Origin: DATAEG01 sp963703085
Lineage (GTDB): Bacteria > Actinomycetota > Actinomycetes > Mycobacteriales > Jatrophihabitantaceae
Reading direction: 5' to 3'
NCBI GenBank assembly: GCA_963703085.1
Contig: OY969789.1
Coordinates: 620,001 to 684,000, forward strand
DNA: 64,000 nucleotides
A program made the position numbers and the translations under genes. This document shows, piece by piece, positions 1 through 8,482 of this stretch. The notes under the pieces were generated by a model. The model made no database searches, was not told where the DNA came from, and saw only the letters and a list, made by a program, of their open reading frames with translations. The number at the start of each line of letters is the position of its first letter. Position 1 is the stretch's first letter.

Positions 1-103
1 GCACCGTGCGGCGATCGACTTGCAGCCGCTGGGCCAATTCGTCGGCTGACACCACCCCGCGGTCCTGCAGCACCTCCAACAGCTCGAGGACGCGGGTGGT
101 CAT
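1..103 (-). CDS. HTH (WYL/DeoR-type) transcriptional regulator, N-terminal fragment
   Basis: The gene starts at the ATG complementary to 101-103 and runs off the left edge, so only 34 codons are visible. They read MTTRVLELLEVLQDRGVVSA followed by DELAQRLQVDRRTV. This is the winged helix-turn-helix (HTH_11) start typical of WYL-domain regulators, in which the recognition helix follows a VSADELA turn. It is divergent from the alpha/beta hydrolase at 209, which is therefore a plausible target. The WYL ligand domain would lie outside the window, so a simple DeoR-type protein cannot be excluded. Confidence 0.8.
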   Translation of the reverse strand, partial: MTTRVLELLEVLQDRGVVSADELAQRLQVDRRTV

Positions 104-208
104 GGGCCGAACTCTAATCGGTTTACTGGACGGTTTTCGTCCACATACGTGGTTAGCGTCCGAACTCAGCGGGTCGCTGTTCGGCGGTCCCGGCGAAAGG
201 AGACAGTC
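104..208. promoter_or_regulatory. Divergent intergenic region with two inverted repeats
   Basis: This region separates the WYL-type regulator from the hydrolase. It carries the hairpin-like repeat GGACG-GTTTT-CGTCC (128-142) and the overlapping palindrome CCAC-ATAC-GTGG (141-152), either of which could be an operator. A strong ribosome binding site, AAAGGAG, lies at 196-202 and fixes the hydrolase start at 209. No clear -35/-10 pair was found. Confidence 0.35.
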
Positions 209-913
209 ATGGCAACCATCGTTCTGGTCGGTGGATCGTTTCTCGGCGCGTGGGCTTGGGAGCGGGTGATCCCGGACCTGGAGGCGGCCGGGCACGACGT
301 CCTCCCGCTCACCCTCACCGGGTTCGGCGATCGCGCGCATCTGATCACCGCTGAGCCGGATCTCACGATGCACGCGACTGACATCGTGGCGGCGATCGAG
401 ATGGCCGACCTGCACGACGTACAGCTCGTGGCGCACTCGTACGCCGGCGCGCCCGCGACGATCGCGGCCAGCCGCATCCCGGAGCGCATCGGTCGCATCG
501 TCTATGTCGCTGCGCTGCTGCCGCAGCCCGGCAAGACGTTGTTCGAGATTGCGCCGGAGGGCTTCGAGGAGATCATCCAGGGCTTTCTCGTCGACGACGG
601 CCGGCGCATCGGCGTCATGAACGACTACGTGCTGGACAACTTCTACGGCGACCACGGCCTCACTGCCGAGGACAAGGCGTGGCTGCGCGCCCGAGCTGTG
701 GGTCATCCGATCGGGACCTATCGTGACCCGGCGCCGGACGACCTGAGCGCGGTGGAGACGCTGCCGCGGACTTACCTCAAGTGCACGGGCGACCCCGGCG
801 AACCCGAGCTGCCCAAGGGTGTGGAACGGATCGGCTTCGACAGCGGACACTGGCCGATGATCACCAAACCGGCCGAGCTGGCAGCGGAAATCACCACCCA
901 AGCCACCCGATGA
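209..913 (+). CDS. Alpha/beta hydrolase (esterase-like)
   Basis: 234 residues, starting at the ATG behind AAAGGAG. The fold is a compact alpha/beta hydrolase. An N-terminal GGSFLGAWAWERV segment supplies the first strand and oxyanion loop. The nucleophile elbow is VAHSYAG, where the usual first Gly of GxSxG is replaced by Ala. The catalytic-histidine loop SGHWPMITKPAEL is near the C-terminus. Proteins of this shape are annotated as salicylate-esterase or EstC-like hydrolases; the substrate cannot be read from sequence. It is divergent from a WYL-type regulator and convergent with GrpB, and its stop codon forms the first arm of the palindrome at 911-956. Confidence 0.85.
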   Translation: MATIVLVGGSFLGAWAWERVIPDLEAAGHDVLPLTLTGFGDRAHLITAEPDLTMHATDIVAAIEMADLHDVQLVAHSYAGAPATIAASRIPERIGRIVYVAALLPQPGKTLFEIAPEGFEEIIQGFLVDDGRRIGVMNDYVLDNFYGDHGLTAEDKAWLRARAVGHPIGTYRDPAPDDLSAVETLPRTYLKCTGDPGEPELPKGVERIGFDSGHWPMITKPAELAAEITTQATR

Positions 914-956
914 TCACGCGGAAAGTGCTGCTATAGCAGCGCAAAGTGCGTGATCA
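911..956. terminator. Nested palindrome between convergent genes
   Basis: Outer arms TGATCACGC (911-919) and GCGTGATCA (948-956) are perfect inverted repeats, and the first arm contains the hydrolase TGA stop. Inside sits the perfect 14-bp palindrome GCTGCTATAGCAGC (927-940), flanked by the direct repeat AAAGTGC (922-928 and 943-949). There is no T-tract, so it is not a classical intrinsic terminator. Its position between tail-to-tail genes suggests bidirectional transcript-end formation or a small mobile repeat. Confidence 0.5.
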
Positions 957-963
957 TCGCGGG

Positions 964-1476
964 TTAGCGCTGGGCGCGGGCCTCGGCGAGCAGTTGCTGC
1001 ACGACGTCGCCCTTGGCCTCGGTATAGGCGGTGCGGTCGGTGGCCAGCACCGCGGCGAGTTCCCGCTTGCGGACCGCATAGCGCTGCACGGCCGACGGCG
1101 ACGTGCGCAGGTACTCGCGCAGATCGATGTGGTCGTGATGCGCCGCCGAACCGTGCACCACGGCGTACATGTGATGCAGCGGCAGCCGGGCCGGGCGGTC
1201 GAACGCCTCGCGACCGGCTACGCCGAGGTCGCCGCGGTGCCGGTAACCGAGTTCGGTCAGCGCGGCGACGGCGGCCGGCACGGCAGCACGGCCTGGCAGC
1301 ACCGCGTCGATGTCAAGCACCGGCTTGCCGTACATGCCGGGCACCGCGGTGCTGCCGACGTGCTCCACCGTGCCGCCGAGCGGGGCCACCGCGGGCATCA
1401 GGAACTCGCGCAGCTCGGCGAAGGTCGCCGCGTACTCCGGCGACCAGTCGACCAGCTGGTTGGCCGTCGACGTCAC
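964..1476 (-). CDS. GrpB family (UPF0157) nucleotidyltransferase-fold protein
   Basis: 170 residues, GTG start. The GTGA at 1473-1476 overlaps the stop codon of the upstream radical SAM gene, so the two are translationally coupled. The GrpB signature is clear: WSPEYAATFAELREFL, then GGTVEHVGSTAVPGMYGKPVLDIDAV, a nucleotidyltransferase-fold core with the GST and DID elements in place. The C-terminal half contains the conserved HHMYAVVHGSAAHHDHIDLR-type block and an AYTEAKGDVVQQLL tail. Molecular function is unknown for most members. Family assignment is secure; coupling to the radical SAM gene is a local observation. Confidence 0.88.
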   Translation of the reverse strand: MTSTANQLVDWSPEYAATFAELREFLMPAVAPLGGTVEHVGSTAVPGMYGKPVLDIDAVLPGRAAVPAAVAALTELGYRHRGDLGVAGREAFDRPARLPLHHMYAVVHGSAAHHDHIDLREYLRTSPSAVQRYAVRKRELAAVLATDRTAYTEAKGDVVQQLLAEARAQR

Positions 1477-3446
1477 TTCTTGGCCACCAGAGGCAGCAGT
1501 GCTCGGCCGGCCGCCGGACGCGCGGCCGGCGCGGCGAGCGCCTTACCCGTCGGGCCGATCTGGATATCTGTGCCCATCGTGGAGCAGACACCGCAGTCGA
1601 AGCACGGCGTCCAGCGGCAGTCGTCCTGCTCGAAGCCGGTCAGCGAGTCCTGCCAGTCGTCCCAGAGCCATTGCTTGTCCAACCCGGAGTCGAGGTGGTC
1701 CCAGGGCAACACCTCGTCCTCGCCGCGCTCCCTGGTGGTGTACCAGGCCAGCGAGACGCCGAGCGGTTCGAGCACGTCCGCCGCGGCGGAAACCCAACGG
1801 CTATAGGAGAAATGCTCGCTCCAGCCGTCGAACCGACCACCGTTCTCCCAGACCCGGCGGATGACGCCGCCGACCCGCCGGTCGCCCCGGGAGAGCAGTC
1901 CTTCGATCAGCGACGGTTCGCCGTCGTGATAGCGCATGCCCACGTTGCGGCCGAGGGAACGGTCGGCATTGATCGCCTCGCGCAGCTTCTTCAGCCGCCG
2001 GTCCACCGTCTCCGGGTCGCACTGCGCGGCCCACTGGAACGGGGTGTGCGGCTTGGGCACGAATCCGCCGATCGAGACGGTGCACCGGATGTCCTTGGTG
2101 CCGGTGGCCTGCCGTCCGGCGCGGATGACGTCGTGCGCCATCTCGGCGATCTCCAGCACGTCCTCGTCGGTCTCGGTGGGCAGTCCGCACATGAAGTACA
2201 ACTTCACCTGCCGCCACCCGTTGGAGTACGCGGTGGTGACGGTGCGGATCAGGTCTTCCTTGCTCACCATCTTGTTGATCACCCGGCGCAGCCGCTCTGA
2301 CCCGCCCTCGGGTGCGAAGGTGAGCCCGGAGCGCCGGCCGTTGCGGCTCAGCTCGTTGGCCAAGTCGATGTTGAACGCATCGACCCGGGTCGATGGCAGC
2401 GACAGCCCGACCTTGTCGTCTGCATAGCGATCGGCCAGCTGCTTGGTGATCTCGCCGATCTCGGAGTGATCCGCGCTGGACAGCGACAGCAGCCCCACCT
2501 CTTCGAAACCGCTGGCCTTGAGCCCTTGGTCGACCATGGCGCCGATGCCCTCGATGGACCGTTCGCGCACCGGCCGGGTGATCATCCCGGCCTGGCAGAA
2601 CCGGCACCCGCGGGTGCAGCCGCGGAAGATCTCGACGCTCATCCGCTCGTGCACCGTCTCGGCCATCGGCACCAGCGGCGTCTTCGGGTACGGCCACTCG
2701 TCCAGATCCATCACGGTGTGCTTGCTGACCCGGGCCGGCACCTCCGGATGGTTCGGCGTGTACGACGCGATCCGCCCGTCGGGCAGGTAGCTGACGTCGT
2801 AGAGCGCCGGCACGTAGACGCCGCCGGTTCGAGCCAGGCGCAGCAGCAACTCAGCCCGCCCACCAGGGCAACCGGCGGACTTCCACGCCGCGATGATGTC
2901 GGTGATCGCACCGACGATCTGCTCGCCGTCGCCGAGCACCGCGGCGTCCACGAAGTCCGCTACCGGCTCCGGATTGAACGCGGCGTGCCCGCCGGCAACC
3001 ACGATCGGATGCGAATCGTCGCGGTCGCGCGCGTGCATCGGGATGCCGCCGAGATCCAACGCGGTGAGCAGGTTGGTGTAGCCGAGTTCGGTGGAGAACG
3101 AGACACCGAGCACGTCGAAAGCGCGCACCGGGCGGTGCGAGTCGACGGTGAACTGCGGGATGCCGCGCTCGCGCATCATCGCTTCCAGATCCGGCCACAC
3201 CGCATAGGTGCGTTCGGCCAGCGTGTCCGCCCGCTCGTTGAGCACCTCGTACAGGATCTGCACGCCCTGGTTGGGCAGCCCGACCTCGTAGGCATCGGGG
3301 TACATCAGCGCCCAGCGCACGGTGACCGACTCCCAGTCCTTCACCGTCGAGTTCAGCTCACCGCCGACGTACTGGATCGGTTTGTTCACCTTGAGCAGCA
3401 ATGGCTCGAGCCGCGGGAACACCGATTCGGCGCTGAAGGTCGTCAC
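1473..3446 (-). CDS. TIGR03960 family B12-binding-type radical SAM protein
   Basis: 657 residues, GTG start at 3446. The N-terminal third resembles a cobalamin-binding-type Rossmann domain (LMYPDAYEVGLPNQGVQIL). The radical SAM 4Fe-4S motif is RGCTRGCRFCQAG with Cys277, Cys281 and Cys284. A second conserved cysteine cluster (CRWTPCFDCGVC) sits near the C-terminus. In most actinobacteria this gene lies next to rodA/mrdA on one side and to its partner TIGR03936 (DUF2344) plus rne on the other. Here the downstream partner is GrpB and no TIGR03936 gene is visible. The reaction is not established. Confidence 0.92.
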   Translation of the reverse strand: MTTFSAESVFPRLEPLLLKVNKPIQYVGGELNSTVKDWESVTVRWALMYPDAYEVGLPNQGVQILYEVLNERADTLAERTYAVWPDLEAMMRERGIPQFTVDSHRPVRAFDVLGVSFSTELGYTNLLTALDLGGIPMHARDRDDSHPIVVAGGHAAFNPEPVADFVDAAVLGDGEQIVGAITDIIAAWKSAGCPGGRAELLLRLARTGGVYVPALYDVSYLPDGRIASYTPNHPEVPARVSKHTVMDLDEWPYPKTPLVPMAETVHERMSVEIFRGCTRGCRFCQAGMITRPVRERSIEGIGAMVDQGLKASGFEEVGLLSLSSADHSEIGEITKQLADRYADDKVGLSLPSTRVDAFNIDLANELSRNGRRSGLTFAPEGGSERLRRVINKMVSKEDLIRTVTTAYSNGWRQVKLYFMCGLPTETDEDVLEIAEMAHDVIRAGRQATGTKDIRCTVSIGGFVPKPHTPFQWAAQCDPETVDRRLKKLREAINADRSLGRNVGMRYHDGEPSLIEGLLSRGDRRVGGVIRRVWENGGRFDGWSEHFSYSRWVSAAADVLEPLGVSLAWYTTRERGEDEVLPWDHLDSGLDKQWLWDDWQDSLTGFEQDDCRWTPCFDCGVCSTMGTDIQIGPTGKALAAPAARPAAGRALLPLVAKK

Positions 3447-3574
3447 GTCGAACCAGGGTACGGCCCACGCACCGGGTCCCGGAAACGGACGAGTTGGGTC
3501 CGGTGGCGGTCCACGGCCAAGGGGCGCGCCCGATTCCGATCGGCCATCCGGCCCGTCCGCGACGGAAACCGGCC

Positions 3575-4126
3575 GTGAGCGACGACTATCTGAGTATGAC
3601 GGCCGCAGCCGGGGCGCGCAGTGAGCAACTGCTCACGCTCTACGACCACGCGCTCGGTCACGTCTATGGCTATCTGCTCTCCCGAAGTGGCACGGTTGCG
3701 CTGGCCGAGGACCTCACCTCGGAGACGTTTCTGGCAGCGGCAGACGCTGTCCGGGCGGGAACCGCGCCGGTGCTCAGCACCGCGTGGTTGATCGGTATCG
3801 CGCGGCACAAACTGGCCGACCACTGGCGTCGGGAGGCCCGGGAGACCGCCCGGCTACGCGCGGTCACACCGTTGACCGACCAGGCCGACGACCCGTGGGA
3901 CGAGTTGCTCGACCGCGATCTCGCCTGGCAGACCCTCGCTGCGTTGCCCGTCCAGCATCGTGCCGCACTGACGTTGCGCTACGTCGACGATCTGCCGGTG
4001 CCGGCCTGCGCCGAGGCGCTGGGCAGGTCGGTGCACGCCACCGAATCGTTGCTGACCCGCGCCAAGGCCGCCTTCCGCGACGCCTATCCGACCACCAGTC
4101 CGTCGAGAGGAGGAGCTGATGCCTGA
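3575..4126 (+). CDS. ECF-type RNA polymerase sigma factor
   Basis: About 183 residues from the GTG at 3575, chosen because a GGAA lies 8-11 bases upstream; an ATG at 3596 has no ribosome binding site. Region 2 is GYLLSRSGTVALAEDLTSETFLAAADA, followed by AWLIGIARHKLADHWRREARE. Region 4 is LPVQHRAALTLRYVDDLPVPACAEALGRSVHATESLLTRAKAAF, with the usual helix-turn-helix spacing. No anti-sigma gene of the ZAS type follows. Instead the stop overlaps the start of a triple-VOC protein by 8 bases, behind an excellent GAGGAG site, so that protein is the natural partner candidate. Confidence 0.9.
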   Translation: MSDDYLSMTAAAGARSEQLLTLYDHALGHVYGYLLSRSGTVALAEDLTSETFLAAADAVRAGTAPVLSTAWLIGIARHKLADHWRREARETARLRAVTPLTDQADDPWDELLDRDLAWQTLAALPVQHRAALTLRYVDDLPVPACAEALGRSVHATESLLTRAKAAFRDAYPTTSPSRGGADA

Positions 4127-5384
4127 GCCCGATCCGCTGGCGATTCTGTCGACCGATATCGCGCCGACGGCACCTGAACCCTCCTTTGCCGGCGCCCTCC
4201 GCGCCCGGTTGATCAGGGCGCTGGACCTACCCCGAGGAGTGATGAGGATGACCGCAACGCACACCTCCGAGCAGTCGACCGAACTCGTGCCGAGACCAGG
4301 TGCGCTGCCGTACCTCGCGGTACCCGACGCGCGCGCCGCGATCGAGTTCTACCGTGCCGTCTTCGCCGCCGAGGTGATCGGCGACCCGTACGTGATGGGC
4401 GACGGCCGGATCGGGCACTGTGAACTGGCAATGGGTGGCGGCACGATCTACCTCGCCGACGAGTTCCCCGACATCGGCGTGGTGGCGCCTCGTGCGCAGG
4501 CCGCGTCGGTGAGCCTGGTGATCGCCGTGGACGACACGGATGCGGCGCTCGAGCGGGTTCGCGCTGCGGGCGGCGAGGTGCGGCGTGAGCCGTATGAGGA
4601 CTACGGTGCCCGCAACGCGACGGTCATCGATCCGGCCGGGCACCGCTGGATGCTCACCGGGCCGGCCACACCCACCGCGGCAGAACCGATCCGGCACGGC
4701 GACGTCGGATACGTCTCCTGGAACACCCCGGACGCCGACCGGGCGGCCCGGTTCTACGGTGCCGTGCTGGGGTGGAGCTACGACACGGCCGCCGGCCCGC
4801 GCCGGCACGTGCGTACCACGTCGATCAGCACCGGGATCGACGGCGGCCACGACACCAGCACGCTGTTCTGCTGCTACGCGGTGGACGACGTGGACGAGGC
4901 GGCCGCCGCGGTGGAGGCCGCCGGCGGCACGGTGCTGGGGGTCGCCGACGACCCCTGGGGGCGCACCGTGGACTGCACCGATGTGCAGGGGCTGCGCTTC
5001 GCGATGTTCCAGCGCGGCCCGAACACGCCGCGGCCGGCGGCGAACGGGTCGCGACCGGGCGATGCGTCCTACCTGACCTACCCTGTGCCCGACTCGCAGG
5101 CCTTCCGGGACTTCTACGGCGCCGTGCTCGGCTGGCAGTTCACTGCGGGCAGCATCGAGGACGGCTGGCAGCTCACCGATTGCGTGCCGATGAGCGGGAT
5201 TGCCGGTGGCGCCGCGGAGGCTTCCATCGTGCCGATGTGGAAGGTCGCTGATGTCGCCGGCGCAGCGCAGCGAGTTGTCGCGGCCGGCGGACGGATCCTC
5301 GAAGGCCCGGCGCAGCAGCCCTACGGGATGACCGCGGAGTGCGAGGACGACCAGGGCGGCCGCTTCTATCTCGGCGATGCCTGA
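4119..5384 (+). CDS. Triple VOC (glyoxalase-fold) protein with sigma-partner-like N-terminal tail
   Basis: 421 residues. Residues 1-40 (DPLAIL then PSFAGALRARLIRALDLPRG) match a conserved tail found in actinobacterial proteins encoded directly after ECF sigma genes. Residues about 62-185 form a first VOC domain (YLAVPDARAAIEFYRAVF; GHRWMLTGP). About 190-300 form a second (GYVSWNTPDADRAARFYGAV) and 313-421 a third (YLTYPVPDSQAFRDFYGAV). None shows an obvious full glyoxalase metal set, so ligand binding is more likely than lyase activity. The 8-base overlap with the sigma gene and the shared ribosome binding site argue for joint function, perhaps ligand-dependent control of the sigma factor. 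That role is inference. Confidence 0.8.
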   Translation: MPEPDPLAILSTDIAPTAPEPSFAGALRARLIRALDLPRGVMRMTATHTSEQSTELVPRPGALPYLAVPDARAAIEFYRAVFAAEVIGDPYVMGDGRIGHCELAMGGGTIYLADEFPDIGVVAPRAQAASVSLVIAVDDTDAALERVRAAGGEVRREPYEDYGARNATVIDPAGHRWMLTGPATPTAAEPIRHGDVGYVSWNTPDADRAARFYGAVLGWSYDTAAGPRRHVRTTSISTGIDGGHDTSTLFCCYAVDDVDEAAAAVEAAGGTVLGVADDPWGRTVDCTDVQGLRFAMFQRGPNTPRPAANGSRPGDASYLTYPVPDSQAFRDFYGAVLGWQFTAGSIEDGWQLTDCVPMSGIAGGAAEASIVPMWKVADVAGAAQRVVAAGGRILEGPAQQPYGMTAECEDDQGGRFYLGDA

Positions 5385-5399
5385 GGCCGCACCGGACAG

Positions 5400-6029
5400 T
5401 CAGTGACCGCGGTCGATCCACTCCTGCAGGCTCAGTGATTCCGAGCCGATGCTGGTGTCCGGACCGTGCCCGGTATGCACCGCGGTGCGGCCGGGCAACG
5501 TCAGCAGTTGATCGCGGATCGACTCGATGATCGTCGGGAAGTCGCTGTACGAACGGCCGGTTGCCCCCGGCCCACCGCGGAAGAGGGTGTCGCCGCTGAA
5601 CAGCGCCTCCAGCGCCGGTGCGTACAAGCAAACCGATCCGGGCGAGTGCCCGGGCGTGTGCAACACCTGCAGGTGCAGGCCGGCGACGGTCAGTCGCTGC
5701 GCGGCGCCCAGGCCGTGCGGCAGCGGCACCTCGGGATGGGCCAGCTTCCACAGCGGATGATCGCCGGGATGCAGCAGGATAGGCGCGCCGGTCATCATCG
5801 ACAGGAACGGCGCTGCGCTGACGTGGTCGTCGTGCCCGTGGGTACACGCGATCGCAATGACCTTGCGGTGCCCGATGACCTCGACGATCGGGCGGGCGTC
5901 GTGCGCTGCGTCGACGACCAGCACTTGCTGATCGTCACCGATCAGCCAGACGTTGTTGTCGACGTCCCAGGTGCCACCGTCGAGGGAGAACGTCCCGGAC
6001 GTGACGACCTTCTGGATGCGCACAGCCAC
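5400..6029 (-). CDS. MBL-fold metallohydrolase partner of MscR (putative S-formylmycothiol/thioester hydrolase)
   Basis: 209 residues, GTG start, 11 bases after the mscR stop codon. The metallo-beta-lactamase metal motif THGHDDH is at residues 63-69 (His64, His66, Asp68, His69), with HTPGHSPGS and FSGDTLF supplying the remaining ligands. This small glyoxalase-II-like protein is characteristically encoded beside mycothiol-dependent formaldehyde dehydrogenase. There it is thought to hydrolyse the S-formylmycothiol or a related thioester product. The biochemical step is inferred from context. Confidence 0.85.
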   Translation of the reverse strand: MAVRIQKVVTSGTFSLDGGTWDVDNNVWLIGDDQQVLVVDAAHDARPIVEVIGHRKVIAIACTHGHDDHVSAAPFLSMMTGAPILLHPGDHPLWKLAHPEVPLPHGLGAAQRLTVAGLHLQVLHTPGHSPGSVCLYAPALEALFSGDTLFRGGPGATGRSYSDFPTIIESIRDQLLTLPGRTAVHTGHGPDTSIGSESLSLQEWIDRGH

Positions 6030-6040
6030 CAGGCCACCGC

Positions 6041-7126
6041 CTACAGCACGACGACGGAACGAAGGACCTCGCCGGCGTGCATCTTGGCGAAAGCGTCCTC
6101 AACCTCGTCCAGCGCGATCGTCTCGCTGACGAACGCATCGAGGTCGAGACGCTTCTGCAGGTACAGGTCGATCAGCATCGGGAAGTCCCGCGACGGCAGG
6201 CAGTCGCCGTACCAGGACGACTTCAGCGACCCGCCCCTGCCGAAGAAGTCGAGCAACGGCATCTGCAGCGTCATCTCCGGGGTCGGCACGCCGACGAGCA
6301 CGACCGTGCCGGCCAGGTCGCGTGCATAGAACGCCTGTGTCCAGGTCTCCGGCCGGCCGACTGCGTCGATGACGACGTCGGCGCCGAAGCCTCCGGTGAG
6401 CGAGCGGATTGCCTCCACCGGGTCCTGCTCGGTCGCGTTGACGGTGTGCGTCGCACCCAGCCCGGTGGCCCAGTCCAGTTTGCGCGCGTCGACGTCCACC
6501 GCGATGACGGTGCCGGCGCCGGCCAGCCGGGCGCCGGCAACGGCCGCATTGCCCACCCCGCCGCAACCGATGACGGCGACCGAGTCACCGCGGGTCACGT
6601 TGCCGGTGTTGATCGCGGCGCCCAGACCGGCCATGACGCCGCACCCCAGCAGACCGGCGGCGGTGGCGGGCGCGGCCGGATCGACCTTGGTGCACTGCCC
6701 GGCGGCGACCAGCGTCTTGTCGGCGAAAGCGCCGATGCCCAGTGCCGGCGAGAGCTTGGTGCCGTCCTCGAGGGTCATCTGCTGGGTCGCGTTGTGCGTG
6801 TTGAAGCAGTACCACGGCCGGCCACGCAGGCAGGCGCGGCACTGCCCACACACCGCGCGCCAGTTCAGAATGACGAAGTCGCCCGGAGCCACTTCGGTGA
6901 CGCCGGCGCCGACGGCTTCGACCACCCCGGCCGCCTCATGGCCGAGCAGGAACGGGAACTCGTCGGTGATGCCGCCCTCGCGGTAGTGCAGATCGGTATG
7001 GCACACCCCGCAGGCCTGAACCTGAACAAGAGCTTCACCCGGTCCCGGGTCGGGTACCACGATCGTCTCGACGGTGACCGCCGCGCCTTTGCTCCGCGCG
7101 ATGACCCCACGTACCCGATGCGTCAT
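6041..7126 (-). CDS. mscR: S-(hydroxymethyl)mycothiol dehydrogenase (mycothiol-dependent formaldehyde dehydrogenase)
   Basis: 361 residues, ATG start. It is a zinc-dependent medium-chain dehydrogenase. Catalytic zinc ligands are Cys42 in GVCHTDLHY and His63 in GHEAAG; the structural zinc loop has Cys93, Cys96, Cys99 and Cys107. The NAD-binding glycine motif is VIGCGGVGNAAVAGARLAG. Length and the GRPWYCFNTHNATQQM region match the mycothiol-specific branch, which oxidises the formaldehyde-mycothiol adduct. It heads a two-gene operon with the MBL hydrolase and indicates that the host makes mycothiol. Confidence 0.93.
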   Translation of the reverse strand: MTHRVRGVIARSKGAAVTVETIVVPDPGPGEALVQVQACGVCHTDLHYREGGITDEFPFLLGHEAAGVVEAVGAGVTEVAPGDFVILNWRAVCGQCRACLRGRPWYCFNTHNATQQMTLEDGTKLSPALGIGAFADKTLVAAGQCTKVDPAAPATAAGLLGCGVMAGLGAAINTGNVTRGDSVAVIGCGGVGNAAVAGARLAGAGTVIAVDVDARKLDWATGLGATHTVNATEQDPVEAIRSLTGGFGADVVIDAVGRPETWTQAFYARDLAGTVVLVGVPTPEMTLQMPLLDFFGRGGSLKSSWYGDCLPSRDFPMLIDLYLQKRLDLDAFVSETIALDEVEDAFAKMHAGEVLRSVVVL

Positions 7127-7216
7127 GCGACTTCCCGTCTTGGCCGGCCCAGGATCCTCGTCTGGTGTGACGCTAGCTGACCTGCTCTGAGAGCGCGCTG
7201 GCGGTGCGAACCCGCG

Positions 7217-7930
7217 TCACTGCAAGGAGAACAGCTCGAAGGTGGCGGCCAGCCGATCGTCATACCGCTCGGCCGCTGCCTCTGCGATCCGGCGCAGGAA
7301 CTCCGCCGGATCGGGCCCGCCCAGCGCGCGCAGGTACTCGGCGTGACAGCGCAACGATTCGACGCCGAGCTCGAAGGTGTCGGTGATGTCCACCCCGTGT
7401 CCGGCATCGGGTGAGCCGGCCACTGCCAGGTATCGAACTCCGGACCACGGCTCGATGCCGGAGTCGGTGAACAGCCAGCGATTCGCCGCATCCCGCACCG
7501 CATCGATAGTCGCCAGCCCGGTGTTGCGATGGTCGGCCATATTGAGCATCGCGCCGCCGTAGGTCTCGCGGTGGTTCACCGCAAACACCACCTCCGGACG
7601 GTACCGCCGGATGGCCAGCGCGATGTCACGGCGCAGCGGCAAGCCGTACTCGATCAGGCCGTCCGGGTGATCGAGGAAGTCCACGTCCTGCACCCCGACC
7701 ACTGCCGAGCTGGCGATCTGCTCCTGCACCCGGACCTCGGCTGACCGGCCTGGCTCCATGTCGTCGATGCCGGCTTCGCCACGGGTGGCCAACAGGTACG
7801 CGATCCGCTTGCCCTGACCGGTCCAGCGCGCAACCGCGGCGGCGGCGCCGTACTCCATGTCGTCGGGATGGGCCACGACCGCCAACCCGGCGGACCAATC
7901 TTCCGGAAACTCGGCAAGCGTCGGTGGCAT
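7217..7930 (-). CDS. PIG-L/LmbE family deacetylase
   Basis: 237 residues from the ATG at 7930; further upstream extension to 7996 looks non-conserved. The zinc motif AHPDDMEYG comes early, and the metal-binding histidine lies in NMADHRNTG. The fold is that of LmbE-like N-acetylglucosaminyl deacetylases, the family that includes MshB and Mca of mycothiol metabolism. The sequence is not close enough by eye to call either. Its position beside mscR makes a mycothiol-related or glycoside deacetylation role possible but unproven. It is divergent from the PGPGW protein. Confidence 0.82.
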   Translation of the reverse strand: MPPTLAEFPEDWSAGLAVVAHPDDMEYGAAAAVARWTGQGKRIAYLLATRGEAGIDDMEPGRSAEVRVQEQIASSAVVGVQDVDFLDHPDGLIEYGLPLRRDIALAIRRYRPEVVFAVNHRETYGGAMLNMADHRNTGLATIDAVRDAANRWLFTDSGIEPWSGVRYLAVAGSPDAGHGVDITDTFELGVESLRCHAEYLRALGGPDPAEFLRRIAEAAAERYDDRLAATFELFSLQ

Positions 7931-8023
7931 CACGGCAGTGATGCTAGTGGCCCGGAACCGCCATGCGCGGCGGTACGTTCCTGCTGGAAGACCCACCGGC
8001 CAGGGAAGGGCAGCTGCACCACG

Positions 8024-8482
8024 ATGCGACGGTTCCGGGCGGTGTTGCTGACCGTGCTGGGCTGGGTGCTACTGCTTGCCGGCCTCGCCGCGATCGTGTT
8101 GCCCGGCCCGGGGCTGTTGCTGATCCTGGCCGGACTCGTCGTGCTGTCCCGCGAGTACGAGTGGGCCCGGCGACGGGTCGCGCCGGTCCGGCGCAAAGCG
8201 TTCCAGGTCGCCCAGGCCGGCGTGCAGAGTTGGGGACGGATCCTGATCAGCCTGCTCGGAGCCGGGTGCCTGCTCGCGGCAGGATGGCTGTGGTGGGCCG
8301 ATCCGACGATCCCTGAGTTCTGGATCGTGGGTCCCCGGCTGCCTGCCCACGGCTGGGCCACCGGCCTCGGTCTGGCGGTGTCCGGCCTGGTGGCACTGGC
8401 CCTGATCGTCTACAGCATCGTGATGTTCCGATTCAAGTACCGCGATCTGCAGTCACCGCAGGACCACCCGCTGCTGCGCTGA
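8024..8482 (+). CDS. PGPGW/TIGR02611-like transmembrane protein
   Basis: 152 residues from the ATG at 8024 (purine-rich GGGAAGGG 14 bases upstream). The N-terminal hydrophobic hairpin contains the family motif VLPGPGLLLILAGLVVLSREYEWARR. Two further membrane segments follow at about residues 72-90 and 110-132. This is a small uncharacterised actinobacterial membrane protein family. Its stop codon abuts the rodA stop codon with no intervening base, so the two convergent genes have no room for a separate terminator. Confidence 0.8.
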   Translation: MRRFRAVLLTVLGWVLLLAGLAAIVLPGPGLLLILAGLVVLSREYEWARRRVAPVRRKAFQVAQAGVQSWGRILISLLGAGCLLAAGWLWWADPTIPEFWIVGPRLPAHGWATGLGLAVSGLVALALIVYSIVMFRFKYRDLQSPQDHPLLR

